From the NCBI GenBank assembly GCA_018645325.1, contig JABGOU010000012.1:1-64000 (forward strand): a DNA stretch of 64,000 nt. The letters run 5' to 3'. A program made the translations under genes and the position numbers. Of this stretch, positions 15,224 through 23,166 are shown in pieces (the first letter of the stretch is position 1; each line of letters opens with the position of its first letter). The notes beneath the pieces are model-generated. The model had not been told where the DNA came from, did no database searches, and saw only the letters and a list, made by a program, of their open reading frames with translations. Source of the DNA: Desulfobacula sp. (GTDB lineage: Bacteria > Desulfobacterota > Desulfobacteria > Desulfobacterales > Desulfobacteraceae).

Positions 15224-16828
15224 ATGGAAGAAAATATATTAAGCCCTGGAGATTATCTTGCAATTTTAAACAGAAGAAAATGGGCCCTGATTATCCCTTT
15301 TATTTTGATTGTTGCAGCATCCGTTGTAACAGCCCTGATACTGCCCTCTATTTATAAATCCCAGGCAACTATCCTGATCGAACAGCGTGAAATCCCTGCT
15401 GAGTATGTCACCTCCAGCATGACAACCTTTGCAGAGCAGAGGATGCAGAGTATCAAGCAGCGGGTGCTGACCTCAAGGCAGCTTCAGGATTTTATCAAGA
15501 AGTATAATCTTTATGGAAAACTGCGGGAAAAAGTCACCATTGATGAAATTGTTGCAAAGATGAGAGAGCAGATCAGGCTGGAACCTGTTCATATTGAGGT
15601 GGCGGACCGTCGTTCGGGAAGGTCTGCAACAGCCACCATTGCATTTGTCCTGTCCTATGAAGGAGAAGAACCGGCAAAGGTTCAGCAGGTTGTCAATAAT
15701 ATTATTACTCTTTTTTTGAGAGAAGATTTAAAGGTGAGAACAGACCAGGCTTCCTCCACCCATGAGTTTTTAAGGGAAGAGGCGGAAAGGATCAAAGCCA
15801 AGCTGACTGAACATGAGAAAGAGCTGGCCGTTTTTAAGAAAAAACATGCCAATTCTCTGCCTGAACTCTTCCAGATGAACATGCAGACTTTAAACAATGT
15901 TGAACGCAATATTGAACTGGCAAAGGAAAATCTTCGTTCATTAAGGGAGAAAAAGGAAGGCCTGGAAGATCAGTTGGTCAATACACCTGTTGACCTTGAG
16001 TCTTCCATTGTGCAAAGAGAACAAAAAGACGATGATGAAAGACGGCTTGAAGCCCTGAAGATGGAGCTGATCAATCTTAAAACAAAGTTTTCAGATCTTT
16101 ATCCTGATGTTAAAAAGCTGAAACAGGAAATTTTAAAACTGGGTGCAAAGGTTGAACAAAAAAACAAGGAAAAAGAAAAAACAAAAAAAGAGGATAAAAA
16201 CGTCATTAAAAATCCTGCTTATGTCACACTTTCCGCAAGGCTGGCAGGGCTGAAATCTGATATTGGGTCTACTAGCAACCAGATCACTGATCTTGAGAAA
16301 CAGGCTGCTTTATGCCGGGAAAAAATTGCTGCAACGCCGGGTGTTGAGGAGCAGTACAATGCAATTATTTCCGAAAGAAACACTTTAAATATTAAGAATA
16401 ATGAGATGCAGGCTAAAATGATGGAGGCAAAGGTGGCACAGGGGTTTGAATCAAAACAAAAGGGCGAGCGGTTTACCCTTATTGAATCAGCTACGCTTCC
16501 TGAAAAGCCTTTTAAACCCAACAGGCTTGCCATTGCCCTGATCGGTATTGTCCTGGGACTGGGTGCTGGTGTGGGGCTTGCATCCATTATCGAGTTTTCA
16601 GATACCTCTTTTAGAAATGCAGAATCTTTAACAAGGGCAACGGGCTTTCCCGTCTTGACCATAGTACCTGTTATTGTTACCCGTGAGGATAGAATAAAAA
16701 GTATGGTCTCAAGGTTGATCTGGTTTGTAATTGTTGTGGCGGCAATTGCCGGGATGGTATTTTTATTTGACAAGTATGTTATGGATCTGGATGTTTTGTG
16801 GGTCAAAATCATGCGTAAAATTTCTTAA
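15224..16828 (+). CDS. Polysaccharide chain-length determinant (Wzz/GNVR type, XrtA system)
   Basis: A 534-residue inner-membrane protein. The N-terminal Wzz domain begins with SPGDYLAILNRRKWALIIPF and a membrane helix (about 21-42). A long coiled coil spans about 170-400 (REEAERIKAKLTEHEKELAVF). A GNVR-like proline-rich segment (ATLPEKPFKPNRLAIALIGIVLGLGAGVGLA) precedes a second helix, and a third helix lies near the C-terminus. It should set polymer length together with the cognate tyrosine kinase encoded next. Confidence 0.9.
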   Translation: MEENILSPGDYLAILNRRKWALIIPFILIVAASVVTALILPSIYKSQATILIEQREIPAEYVTSSMTTFAEQRMQSIKQRVLTSRQLQDFIKKYNLYGKLREKVTIDEIVAKMREQIRLEPVHIEVADRRSGRSATATIAFVLSYEGEEPAKVQQVVNNIITLFLREDLKVRTDQASSTHEFLREEAERIKAKLTEHEKELAVFKKKHANSLPELFQMNMQTLNNVERNIELAKENLRSLREKKEGLEDQLVNTPVDLESSIVQREQKDDDERRLEALKMELINLKTKFSDLYPDVKKLKQEILKLGAKVEQKNKEKEKTKKEDKNVIKNPAYVTLSARLAGLKSDIGSTSNQITDLEKQAALCREKIAATPGVEEQYNAIISERNTLNIKNNEMQAKMMEAKVAQGFESKQKGERFTLIESATLPEKPFKPNRLAIALIGIVLGLGAGVGLASIIEFSDTSFRNAESLTRATGFPVLTIVPVIVTREDRIKSMVSRLIWFVIVVAAIAGMVFLFDKYVMDLDVLWVKIMRKIS

Positions 16829-16850
16829 TAATGATCCGGGAGAAAGTACA

Positions 16851-17633
16851 ATGAAATTAAGAAAAGCTCTTGATAAGGCAAAGGATGAAAGAAACCTCAA
16901 TGAAAAGCCTGTTTTGAAACAAACCGGCAACGGCAAAGAGGGTAAGGAACGAAAGTCCCCTGAATATGCACAATCCAACATGTGCCTTCTGGATTCAATG
17001 ATTACAGAAAGAAACCGGGGAGTCTGTCTGAATCCGGATCCTGATGAAATTGAACGCTATAAAATATTAAGATCCAGGATCAATCAAAGATCGGCAAATA
17101 AGCCCATGAATACAGTAATGGTCACCAGTGCCAATCGATCGGAGGGAAAGACTGTTACCTGTATCAACATGGGATTTACCTTTGCAAGGGAGTTGAACCA
17201 TACCGTTTTTATGGTGGACTGCGATTTTAAAGGTCAGGATATCCACAGGTATCTGGGCATAGAAAGCAAGAAAAGTCTGATTGATTATTTTCTGGATGAC
17301 GTGCCTTTAAACGATCTGATTATCTGGCCCGGTGTGGAAAAGCTGACCCTGATTTCCGGGGACAGGACGGTTTTTGATTCTTCTGAGCTGCTTTCTTCAG
17401 ATATGATGGCAAAACTTGTTAAGGAAATGGGAAGCCGGTATAAAGACCGGTATGTCTTTTTTGATGCCCCGCCGATACTGGAAAGGTCTGAAGCGATTTC
17501 CATGGCTCCTTTGATGGATGGCATCCTCATGGTTGTTGAGGCAGGGGTTACATCAAAAAAAGATGTACAAAAGGCAATCGAGCTGCTGCCCAAAGATAAA
17601 TTTTTAGGCTTTGTTCTCAATAAGCATGGGTAG
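16851..17633 (+). CDS. BY-kinase of the XrtA/exopolysaccharide system
   Basis: A 260-residue cytoplasmic bacterial tyrosine kinase. Walker A is SANRSEGKTVTCINM, Walker A' is FMVDCDFKGQDIHRYL and Walker B is YVFFDAPPIL. ATG 16851 is chosen because GGGAGAAAG lies upstream and homology starts there. The protein ends ...LGFVLNKHG with no terminal tyrosine cluster, as in XrtA-associated kinases. It would act on the Wzz-like protein. Its last 58 bp recur at 21983-22040 directly in front of the second ATPase, showing that kinase and ATPase were once adjacent. Confidence 0.9.
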   Translation: MKLRKALDKAKDERNLNEKPVLKQTGNGKEGKERKSPEYAQSNMCLLDSMITERNRGVCLNPDPDEIERYKILRSRINQRSANKPMNTVMVTSANRSEGKTVTCINMGFTFARELNHTVFMVDCDFKGQDIHRYLGIESKKSLIDYFLDDVPLNDLIIWPGVEKLTLISGDRTVFDSSELLSSDMMAKLVKEMGSRYKDRYVFFDAPPILERSEAISMAPLMDGILMVVEAGVTSKKDVQKAIELLPKDKFLGFVLNKHG

Positions 17634-17637
17634 AAAA
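17580..17637 (+). repeat. 58-bp direct repeat, left copy (kinase 3' end)
   Basis: Matches 21983-22040 over 58 bp without gaps; the last 45 bp differ at one position. Downstream, AGAAAACAAGGAT-type units are repeated in tandem up to 17663. The two copies bracket about 4.35 kb. Confidence 0.85.
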
Positions 17638-17737
17638 CAAGGATAGAAAACAAGGATAGAAAATGAGGTGTTTCAGGAATCATACTTAAAAGTTATAAAC
17701 TATGACATTATTTTCCAGTTTTAGCACATTAATTTCC

Positions 17738-17818
17738 TAAGTAATACTACTTATAAGTACCTGAAAACACTGCTATATAAGGCTTTTAAAAAAGCTAAAA
17801 TCTGGCGTATTTATTGCA
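17738..17818 (+). promoter_or_regulatory. Sigma-54 promoter and upstream dyad for the second PEP-CTERM group
   Basis: TGGCGTATTTATTGCA (17803-17818) has GG and GC 10 nt apart and a TGGC/TTGCA pair close to the sigma-54 consensus. TAAGTAATACTACTTA (17738-17753) differs by one base from the inner palindrome at 10801-10816. It should drive the PEP-CTERM gene at 17967, although element copy I lies between. Confidence 0.68.
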
Positions 17819-17844
17819 TGTAATAATGGGTTTAATGGTTTAAT

Positions 17845-17950
17845 GGGGTCTGACCCTACTAAGCTATTGGTTTTACGAATAATATTGCCTGAAATACAGG
17901 CTGAAAAGCGCTTAGAGTGGACTTTTTGATACTGAAAAAGGGTATTTAAG
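17845..17950 (+). repeat. Structured element, copy I
   Basis: A 106-bp copy outside the toxin-antitoxin array: GGGGTCTGACCCT head, ATTGCCTGAAATA, then CTTAGAG...ATTTAAG enclosing CTTTTT/AAAAAG. It lies in the predicted 5' leader of the PEP-CTERM gene at 17967. Confidence 0.8.
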
Positions 17951-17966
17951 AATAAAGGAGGATACA

Positions 17967-18515
17967 TTGAAAAGAATAAGAACAAATCGAGGCTGGTTTC
18001 AGGGATTGTTGATTGGTTTGGTGGTTTTGGGGTTAACTGGAAACGCTTTTGCCGCCTTATCCTATGTGGATATTATTGATTTTAAGGCTGATGGATATAT
18101 TAATGGGATGAATTCTGAAAAAGTCGAAAAAAATGTTAACACCTACCTGAATATAGGCTCCACAAATCCAATTGATGTGGGATTTATACTTGATGGCTCT
18201 ATCATTGACAATAAAATTAAACCATTAACATCTGGAACCTGGGAATCAGTTAAGGCTGTTAACTATATAGCTATTCATGCAGGAGGTGGTCATTCTATTA
18301 GTTTGTTTGAGGTAGAAGAAGAAGATGGTCTTTTCTCAGGTATCTGGAGTACGCCAACATATGTCGATGAGAAAGGCAAGACCAAAAACCATGATCTATC
18401 TAATCTATATCTTTTTGAAAAGGCTTCAGCCGTGCCTGTTCCCGCTGCTATCTGGCTCCTTGGTTCCGGAATAGTTGGTCTGGTTATGGTGAAAAAACGT
18501 AAAGACCAGATTTAG
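17967..18515 (+). CDS. PEP-CTERM protein
   Basis: A 182-residue exported protein starting at TTG 17967, with AAAGGAGG at 17955-17962. Signal peptide about 1-29 (LIGLVVLGLTGNAFA) and C-terminal VPVPAAIWLLGSGIVGLVM followed by KKRKDQI. The body (SYVDIIDFKADGYINGMNSEK) has no recognised domain. It differs from the three PEP-CTERM proteins at 11-13 kb and has its own sigma-54-type promoter. It is likely an XrtA substrate on the cell surface or in the extracellular matrix. Confidence 0.86.
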   Translation: MKRIRTNRGWFQGLLIGLVVLGLTGNAFAALSYVDIIDFKADGYINGMNSEKVEKNVNTYLNIGSTNPIDVGFILDGSIIDNKIKPLTSGTWESVKAVNYIAIHAGGGHSISLFEVEEEDGLFSGIWSTPTYVDEKGKTKNHDLSNLYLFEKASAVPVPAAIWLLGSGIVGLVMVKKRKDQI

Positions 18516-18589
18516 CTGGTGCCTGTAGAAGTCAGTTAATGTAGTCCAATATTGAGAATAATAAAAATTATAGTGAAAATGAGGAAGTA

Positions 18590-19414
18590 ATGAAAAAAAT
18601 ATTCATGTTTTCAGTATTTTTCTTTTTAGCAGCATGGGTGTTGAGCACAACAAGTGCTTTAGCCACTTCGTATTATTTATATCATTCTTATGGTGGAACC
18701 TATCATGATGCAGAAAAGAGCCCGAGTATTCCAGATGACGATTCGAAGATGTGCTGGGCTGCTTCCGCTGCCAATATTCTTGCCTGGACGGGATGGGGCT
18801 ACCCGTCTGGTGAATCCTTCCACAATGAGGATGATATTTTTAAATACTTTCAGGACCATTGGACTAATGTTGGAGGAAATCCCTATTTCGGTCTTGACTG
18901 GTGGTTTGATGGGGTAAATGATTCTCAGGGCGTGGCTGGCTGGTCTCAAGTGGATGATGAGGGTGGTGGGTTCTGGACTGATAAATATTTTTCAAATTAC
19001 TATCTATCTTCTAATAGTGTTTCGGAGGCTATGAATAACATCGCATTACTAACAGTCAACGGTTACGGAACCTCTCTGGGTGTCATCAATGGAAATACCG
19101 GACATGCCATAACTGCCTGGGGATTTGATTATGATTATAATGATGCTACTGACACTCTCAGTTACGATGGAATCTGGGTTACGGATTCAGATGACAATAT
19201 GGATGTAACAGATCCAGCAAACAGCCTGGTGTATTACGACGTTTTCTATTACCAAGGTGCCTGGTTCCTTGAGAACTTCTACGGTACAGATTCCTGGTAT
19301 ATAAGCGAGGTTCATGGTCTTGCCCAGATGCCAGTCCCCGTCCCGCCAGCAGTCTGGCTTTTAGGCTCTGGTTTGATAGGGCTTGTGGGTTTAAGAAAAA
19401 GACGAACTGCATAA
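18590..19414 (+). CDS. PEP-CTERM cysteine peptidase resembling IdeS/Mac (family C66)
   Basis: A 274-residue exported protein: signal peptide (about 1-25) and C-terminal VPVPPAVWLLGSGLIGLVG followed by RKRRTA. The body carries MCWAASAANILAWTGWG (Cys55), NTGHAITAWGFDYDY (His172) and IWVTDSDDN (Asp199/201). The order, spacing and local sequence of these Cys/His/Asp motifs resemble the IgG-cleaving streptococcal IdeS family. An environmental bacterium has no antibody target, so the substrate is probably another surface or matrix protein. It follows the preceding PEP-CTERM gene by 74 nt and may be cotranscribed. Confidence 0.75.
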   Translation: MKKIFMFSVFFFLAAWVLSTTSALATSYYLYHSYGGTYHDAEKSPSIPDDDSKMCWAASAANILAWTGWGYPSGESFHNEDDIFKYFQDHWTNVGGNPYFGLDWWFDGVNDSQGVAGWSQVDDEGGGFWTDKYFSNYYLSSNSVSEAMNNIALLTVNGYGTSLGVINGNTGHAITAWGFDYDYNDATDTLSYDGIWVTDSDDNMDVTDPANSLVYYDVFYYQGAWFLENFYGTDSWYISEVHGLAQMPVPVPPAVWLLGSGLIGLVGLRKRRTA

Positions 19415-19426
19415 AATTTTATTCCG

Positions 19427-19531
19427 AGGTCTGACCCTTCCAAATTCTTGTTTTTACAAATAATATCGCATAAAATATGGAGCGAAATGGTCTTAGCGCG
19501 TGCTTTTTGACGCTGAAAAGGGGTGTTTAAG
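19427..19531 (+). repeat. Structured element, copy J
   Basis: A 105-bp diverged copy: AGGTCTGACCC head 12 nt after the peptidase stop codon, ATATCGCATAAAATAT, then CTTAG...TTTAAG enclosing CTTTTT/AAAAG. It separates the PEP-CTERM genes from a minus-strand toxin-antitoxin module. Confidence 0.78.
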
Positions 19532-19616
19532 AATTCGGTATAATTGGTATAATTCTCGGTATTAGATTGACGTTACCGTTAAGAATAAAGCAGCAGTTTT
19601 TACAGCTTTAATTAAA

Positions 19617-19934
19617 TCATAGATAAGCTGAATCATGATCATGATGTAACGATAACAGGCGCAGCCATGAGCCATCACGATATGCTATTCCCCGAAATCC
19701 CTTGCCAATTCGAAAACTGTAAAGTTTGTTACCGCCCGGGCCTTTTTGTGATAGGATAATTTCCCATTTTAGACCATAATCTGAATATACCTGTTTCCAT
19801 GTCATATTTGCCAATTTTCGCAAAGTATTGAGGGTATTGTGTTGATTACTTTTGGACAGCTTGAAAAGCAGGCGTTGAAAAACAGGATTGTTCAAATCTA
19901 AACGTATGTGTTGATGTATTTTTTGACTCATCAT
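19617..19934 (-). CDS. RelE-like toxin of a type II module
   Basis: A 105-residue basic protein. The C-terminal half (NKLYSFRIGKGFRGIAYRDGSWLRLLSLHHDHDSAYL) has the strand pattern and the final His-Asp-x-x-Tyr ending seen in RelE/ParE-fold toxins. The N-terminus (FQRLLFKLSKSNQHNTLNTLRKLANMTWKQVY) is helical. Its start overlaps the stop of the upstream antitoxin gene by 4 nt. It is the only complete module on the minus strand and lies inside the segment inserted between kinase and ATPase. Confidence 0.68.
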   Translation of the reverse strand: MMSQKIHQHIRLDLNNPVFQRLLFKLSKSNQHNTLNTLRKLANMTWKQVYSDYGLKWEIILSQKGPGGNKLYSFRIGKGFRGIAYRDGSWLRLLSLHHDHDSAYL

Positions 19935-20182
19935 TTGATCCGGGCTTCTAATGCCTCAAAGTCTGTATCTTCGGGCGAATTTTTCTCTGCCCAGGCAATT
20001 GCTTTATTGAGTTTGGTTTGGACATCCGGTCTGTGAAGCCAACTTTCATTATCGGGAATGAAGCGACCCAGCTTGACAATCCAAACCCCTGTGTCAATTT
20101 CATCCATCATTACGGTTTGGCCTGCAAATTTTTTGCCGAGGGAGATCTGTCCGCTGCGTCCGACTGTTTTTATAGTGTTCAT
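19931..20182 (-). CDS. AbrB/MazE-like antitoxin
   Basis: An 83-residue protein starting at the ATG at 20182, with CAGGAGAG upstream; an earlier in-frame ATG at 20236 has no ribosome-binding site. The opening MNTIKTVGRSGQISLGKKFAGQTVMMDEID is a swapped-hairpin-like DNA-binding strand set. The tail (WLHRPDVQTKLNKAIAWAEKNSPEDTDFEALEARI) is helical and acidic, as needed to wrap a toxin. The gene precedes and overlaps the RelE-like gene. Confidence 0.65.
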   Translation of the reverse strand: MNTIKTVGRSGQISLGKKFAGQTVMMDEIDTGVWIVKLGRFIPDNESWLHRPDVQTKLNKAIAWAEKNSPEDTDFEALEARIK

Positions 20183-20230
20183 AAACTCTCCTGTGATAAA
20201 TATTATTATGTATGATTTACGATAGCACGA

Positions 20231-20368
20231 ATGCATGATAAGTCAAGAAAAATAGAGGCTGGCTTCGGTAAGATCAAACAGTCTCTACTTAATTTACTTG
20301 GTAATGCGATTAAGTTTACGGATAACGGGGGAGCGTTTTTACATTTTGCCTGCCATTGCCGCCTGTAA
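20231..20368 (+). pseudogene. Remnant of a histidine-kinase ATPase domain
   Basis: A 45-codon frame contains GKIKQSLLNLLGNAIKFTDN, the N-box of HATPase domains from hybrid sensor kinases. Nothing of the dimerisation domain precedes it, and the frame ends soon after. It is a leftover of a kinase gene, probably brought or broken by the rearrangement of this segment. Confidence 0.6.
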
Positions 20369-20402
20369 ATATAGCTGCCACACTGCAAAAGGAGTAGCAG
20401 GG

Positions 20403-20558
20403 ATGTATAATTTTATAAGGGCATTTAATCTTATTGAGGGCATCGAGAAAAGTGCTGCAAATAGCAGCGTGGAGACGACTCAGGTTCTGAGCAGTTCTCT
20501 GTTACAACATATAAATCAAATCCGGAAGGAAACAGCAGGGGTGAAAAATGTACACTGA
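20403..20558 (+). CDS. Small protein of unknown function upstream of XrtA ATPase 1
   Basis: A 51-residue frame starting at ATG 20403 with GGAGTAGCAGGG upstream, reading MYNFIRAFNLIEGIEKSAAN and ending ...RKETAGVKNVH. It overlaps the next gene by 11 nt, which would permit translational coupling. No family is recognised. It could be a short leader peptide or chance; the overlap and ribosome-binding site are the only support. Confidence 0.35.
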   Translation: MYNFIRAFNLIEGIEKSAANSSVETTQVLSSSLLQHINQIRKETAGVKNVH

Positions 20559-21651
20559 TTTTTTTGGATTTACAGAAAAACCGTTCAGCCTGGTTCCCAA
20601 TCCCAATTACCTGTACTTGAGTTATAAACATGGGCATGCACTGACCTTTCTGGAGTATGGACTTGCGGAAAAGGTCGGATTTGTCATGCTCACCGGTGAA
20701 ATCGGCATTGGGAAAACCACGCTCATAAGACATATGCTGAACAAGATTGAAGACGATATGGATGTGGCTGTTATCTTTAATACCAATATCATGTCCACTG
20801 ATCTGATCCATATGATTCTTGATGAATTTGAGGTTGAGTATACTGACGGTATCGGCAAGGCAAAAGCCCTTAATATTCTGTATGATTTTTTGATTGAAAA
20901 ATATGCAGACAAAAGAAAAGTTCTCTTGATTATTGATGAGGCTCAAAATTTGTCGGATGAGGTGCTTGAAGAAATCAGGATGCTTTCAAATCTCCAGACT
21001 GACGAAGATATGCTGTTACAGATAATGATCGTGGGGCAGCCGAACCTTCGGGACAAGATACAGGATCCCGGGCTTGAGCAGTTTGCCCAGCGCATCTCTG
21101 TGAGTTATCATCTTTCTGCCATGACCCAGGAAGAGACGGGGGCCTATATTGCACACCGTCTTAAAAAGGCCGGCGGCGGTCCTGAAATTTTCTCCATGGA
21201 GTTTGTTGAAAAAATATTTGAAGTGTCCGGTGGCATACCCAGGACCATCAATCTGTTGTGTGATGCCGCCCTTCTTTATGGATATGCAGACAGTACAAAA
21301 GAGATCGGTCTGGATATACTTGAGCAGGTGATCGAAGACAAGGGCGGTATGGGTGTGTTTACAAAACAGAAATTGAATAATACGGCAGAGACGATTTTAA
21401 AAGATGATTCTCAGGAAAAATTAAAAGATAAAATATCTAAATTGGAGCTGCGCACGGAACAGCTGGCAAGGGCGATGAATGGCCAGCTCAAAAGGACTGA
21501 ATCAAGGGCTGAATTCTGCCGGGATGAAATGGTTTCAACCCTGAAAAGCCAGCTTGAAGCGGAAAGGAAACGAAGTGCCGGTCTTGAATATATGTATGGC
21601 AAGCTTAAAGGGAAATATGATTTTTTTACACAGTTTAAGAGGGTTCAATGA
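20548..21651 (+). CDS. XrtA system-associated AAA+ ATPase, copy 1 (ExeA-like)
   Basis: A 367-residue protein opening MYTDFFGFTEKPFSLVPNP, the signature of ExeA/GspA-type ATPases of XrtA loci. Walker A is GEIGIGKTTLI (near 47-57); Walker B is VLLIIDEAQNL (near 130). ISGGIPRTINLLCDAAL-type sensor motifs follow (here VSGGIPRTINLL). The C-terminal 90 residues are coiled-coil-like with no peptidoglycan-binding domain. It is highly similar to copy 2 at 22040; the tails are the most diverged part. The role in exopolysaccharide/PEP-CTERM export is inferred from loci of the same type. Confidence 0.9.
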   Translation: MYTDFFGFTEKPFSLVPNPNYLYLSYKHGHALTFLEYGLAEKVGFVMLTGEIGIGKTTLIRHMLNKIEDDMDVAVIFNTNIMSTDLIHMILDEFEVEYTDGIGKAKALNILYDFLIEKYADKRKVLLIIDEAQNLSDEVLEEIRMLSNLQTDEDMLLQIMIVGQPNLRDKIQDPGLEQFAQRISVSYHLSAMTQEETGAYIAHRLKKAGGGPEIFSMEFVEKIFEVSGGIPRTINLLCDAALLYGYADSTKEIGLDILEQVIEDKGGMGVFTKQKLNNTAETILKDDSQEKLKDKISKLELRTEQLARAMNGQLKRTESRAEFCRDEMVSTLKSQLEAERKRSAGLEYMYGKLKGKYDFFTQFKRVQ

Positions 21652-21761
21652 TGGGGTCAGGCTTCGCTTATTGTGGTTGTTGAAGAATGGGACGCAGATT
21701 TGCGCTGATTTTCAGGATTTAATCAGGGGGTCAGGTTTTTTTTAAGCCTGCCCCTTTTTTT
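21652..21761 (+). terminator. Terminator and dispersed-repeat fragment after ATPase 1
   Basis: GGGG-T-CAGG (21727-21735) pairs with CCTG-CCCC (21747-21754) and is followed by seven T residues: a good terminator. Just before it, GAAGAATGGGACGCAGATT (21684-21702) is shared with about 36190, and GGGGTCAGG at 21653-21661 resembles the array element's head. Confidence 0.7.
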
Positions 21762-21780
21762 AAATAAGGAGAAATAAGGA

Positions 21781-21957
21781 ATGACCCGTTTAGAAGAAAA
21801 TGTATCTGTCGGCCTTGTATGTGAAGTGTTTACTTAACCAGTTGATGAGGATTATGACCTGGAGTTTGAAAGATTAAAGGGCATTGGCGGGTTGAAGAAG
21901 CGTCAGCATCCTTTAACATGGAAAATAGACATTTTCACTCACATGTGTAATAAATAG
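21781..21957 (+). pseudogene. Short broken frame, unidentified
   Basis: AAGGAGAAATAAGGA precedes an ATG at 21781. The frame reads MTRLEENVSVGLVCEVFT, meets a TAA at 21835-21837, and continues open (PVDEDYDLEFERLKGIGG...) to 21957. It may be a decayed small gene. No family recognised. Confidence 0.3.
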
Positions 21958-21982
21958 AAAATCATAGAAGAACATGAATATT

Positions 21983-22040
21983 GAGTTGCTTTTGCAAGAT
22001 AAATTTTTAGGCTTTGTTCTCAATAAGCAGGGGTAGAAAA
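21983..22040 (+). repeat. 58-bp direct repeat, right copy (kinase 3' end relic)
   Basis: GATAAATTTTTAGGCTTTG and the following bases repeat the end of the BY-kinase gene including the TAG stop (GGGTAGAAAA). Here they run directly into the ATG of ATPase 2, so this is probably the original kinase-ATPase junction. Confidence 0.85.
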
Positions 22041-23143
22041 TGTACACTGAATTTTTTGGATTTAATGCAAAACCTTTCAGCCTGGTTCCCAATCCCAATT
22101 ACCTGTATTTGATTACCAAACATGGGCATGCTCTGACCTTTCTGGAGTATGGGCTGTCAGAAAAAATCGGGTTTGTAATGCTGACGGGCGAGATCGGTAT
22201 CGGCAAAACTACACTCATAAGGTATATGCTGAACCAGGTTGAAGCAGACATGGATGTGGCAGTTATCTTTAATACCAATATTAGGTCCCATGATTTGATC
22301 AACCTGATCCTGAGCGAATTTGAGATTGAATATAATGATGGCATCAGCAAGGCAAAAGCCCTGGAAGTCCTGTATGATTTTCTGGTTCAAAAATATGCAG
22401 CTAAAAGAAAAGTGCTGTTAATCATTGATGAGGCCCAGAATCTGTCTGATGAAGTCCTTGAAGAAATACGGATGCTTTCAAACCTTCAGACAGACGAAGA
22501 AATGCTTTTACAGATCATGATTGTGGGGCAGCCGAATTTAAGGGAAAAGATCCAGAATCCCAGGCTTGAGCAGTTTGCCCAGCGGATATCAGTGAGTTAC
22601 CATCTTTCTGCCATGACCAAAGAAGAGACGGGCGCTTATATTGCCCACCGCCTTAAAAAGGCCGGCGGCAGTCCCGGGATTTTTTCCTTGAATTTTATTG
22701 AAAAAATATTTGAAATATCCGGTGGCATACCCCGGACCATCAATCTGCTTTGCGATGCAGCCCTTCTTTACGGATATGCAGATGGTACAAAAAAGATCGG
22801 CCTTGATATACTCGAACAGGTGATTGAAGACAAGAGCGGTATGGGTGTGATTACAAAACAAAAATTGAAGGATAAGCCCCAGGGTCCTGTCAAAGATGAT
22901 GTTTTGAAAATTATGAAAAATAAAATGATGATTATGGAACGTCGCATTGATCATTTGTCTAAAACCCTGGGATCGCGGATCAGTGATATTGAAACCCTGG
23001 CTGAAACCTGCAGGGATGAACTGGTTTTAAATCTTGTCAATCTCTTTAAATCTGAGAGAAAACAAAGAACCCAGCTTGAGTCCAAGTATGGCGAGCTTAA
23101 AGGGAAATATGATCTTGTAGTACGTTTAAAAAAAAATCAATGA
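22040..23143 (+). CDS. XrtA system-associated AAA+ ATPase, copy 2
   Basis: A 367-residue paralogue of the ATPase at 20548, with the same opening (MYTEFFGFNAKPFSLVPNP), Walker A (GEIGIGKTTLI) and Walker B (LLIIDEAQNL). Divergence is concentrated in the C-terminal coiled coil after about residue 275. Directly in front lies a relic of the kinase 3' end, so this copy probably occupies the ancestral position and copy 1 is the transposed or duplicated one. It is expected to work with the chain-length protein and kinase in export. Confidence 0.9.
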   Translation: MYTEFFGFNAKPFSLVPNPNYLYLITKHGHALTFLEYGLSEKIGFVMLTGEIGIGKTTLIRYMLNQVEADMDVAVIFNTNIRSHDLINLILSEFEIEYNDGISKAKALEVLYDFLVQKYAAKRKVLLIIDEAQNLSDEVLEEIRMLSNLQTDEEMLLQIMIVGQPNLREKIQNPRLEQFAQRISVSYHLSAMTKEETGAYIAHRLKKAGGSPGIFSLNFIEKIFEISGGIPRTINLLCDAALLYGYADGTKKIGLDILEQVIEDKSGMGVITKQKLKDKPQGPVKDDVLKIMKNKMMIMERRIDHLSKTLGSRISDIETLAETCRDELVLNLVNLFKSERKQRTQLESKYGELKGKYDLVVRLKKNQ

Positions 23144-23166
23144 AATATGTAACAACGGGGTCAGAC

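Noticed and set aside
18590-19414. Transglutaminase-like or papain-type cysteine peptidase
   Set aside because: The CWAA...GHAITAWG...VTDSDD spacing fits C66 (IdeS/Mac) better, although the assignment is by motif only.
21653-21735. A full copy of the array element after ATPase 1
   Set aside because: Only GGGGTCAGG is shared; the dyad and hairpin are absent, and the hairpin there is a normal terminator.
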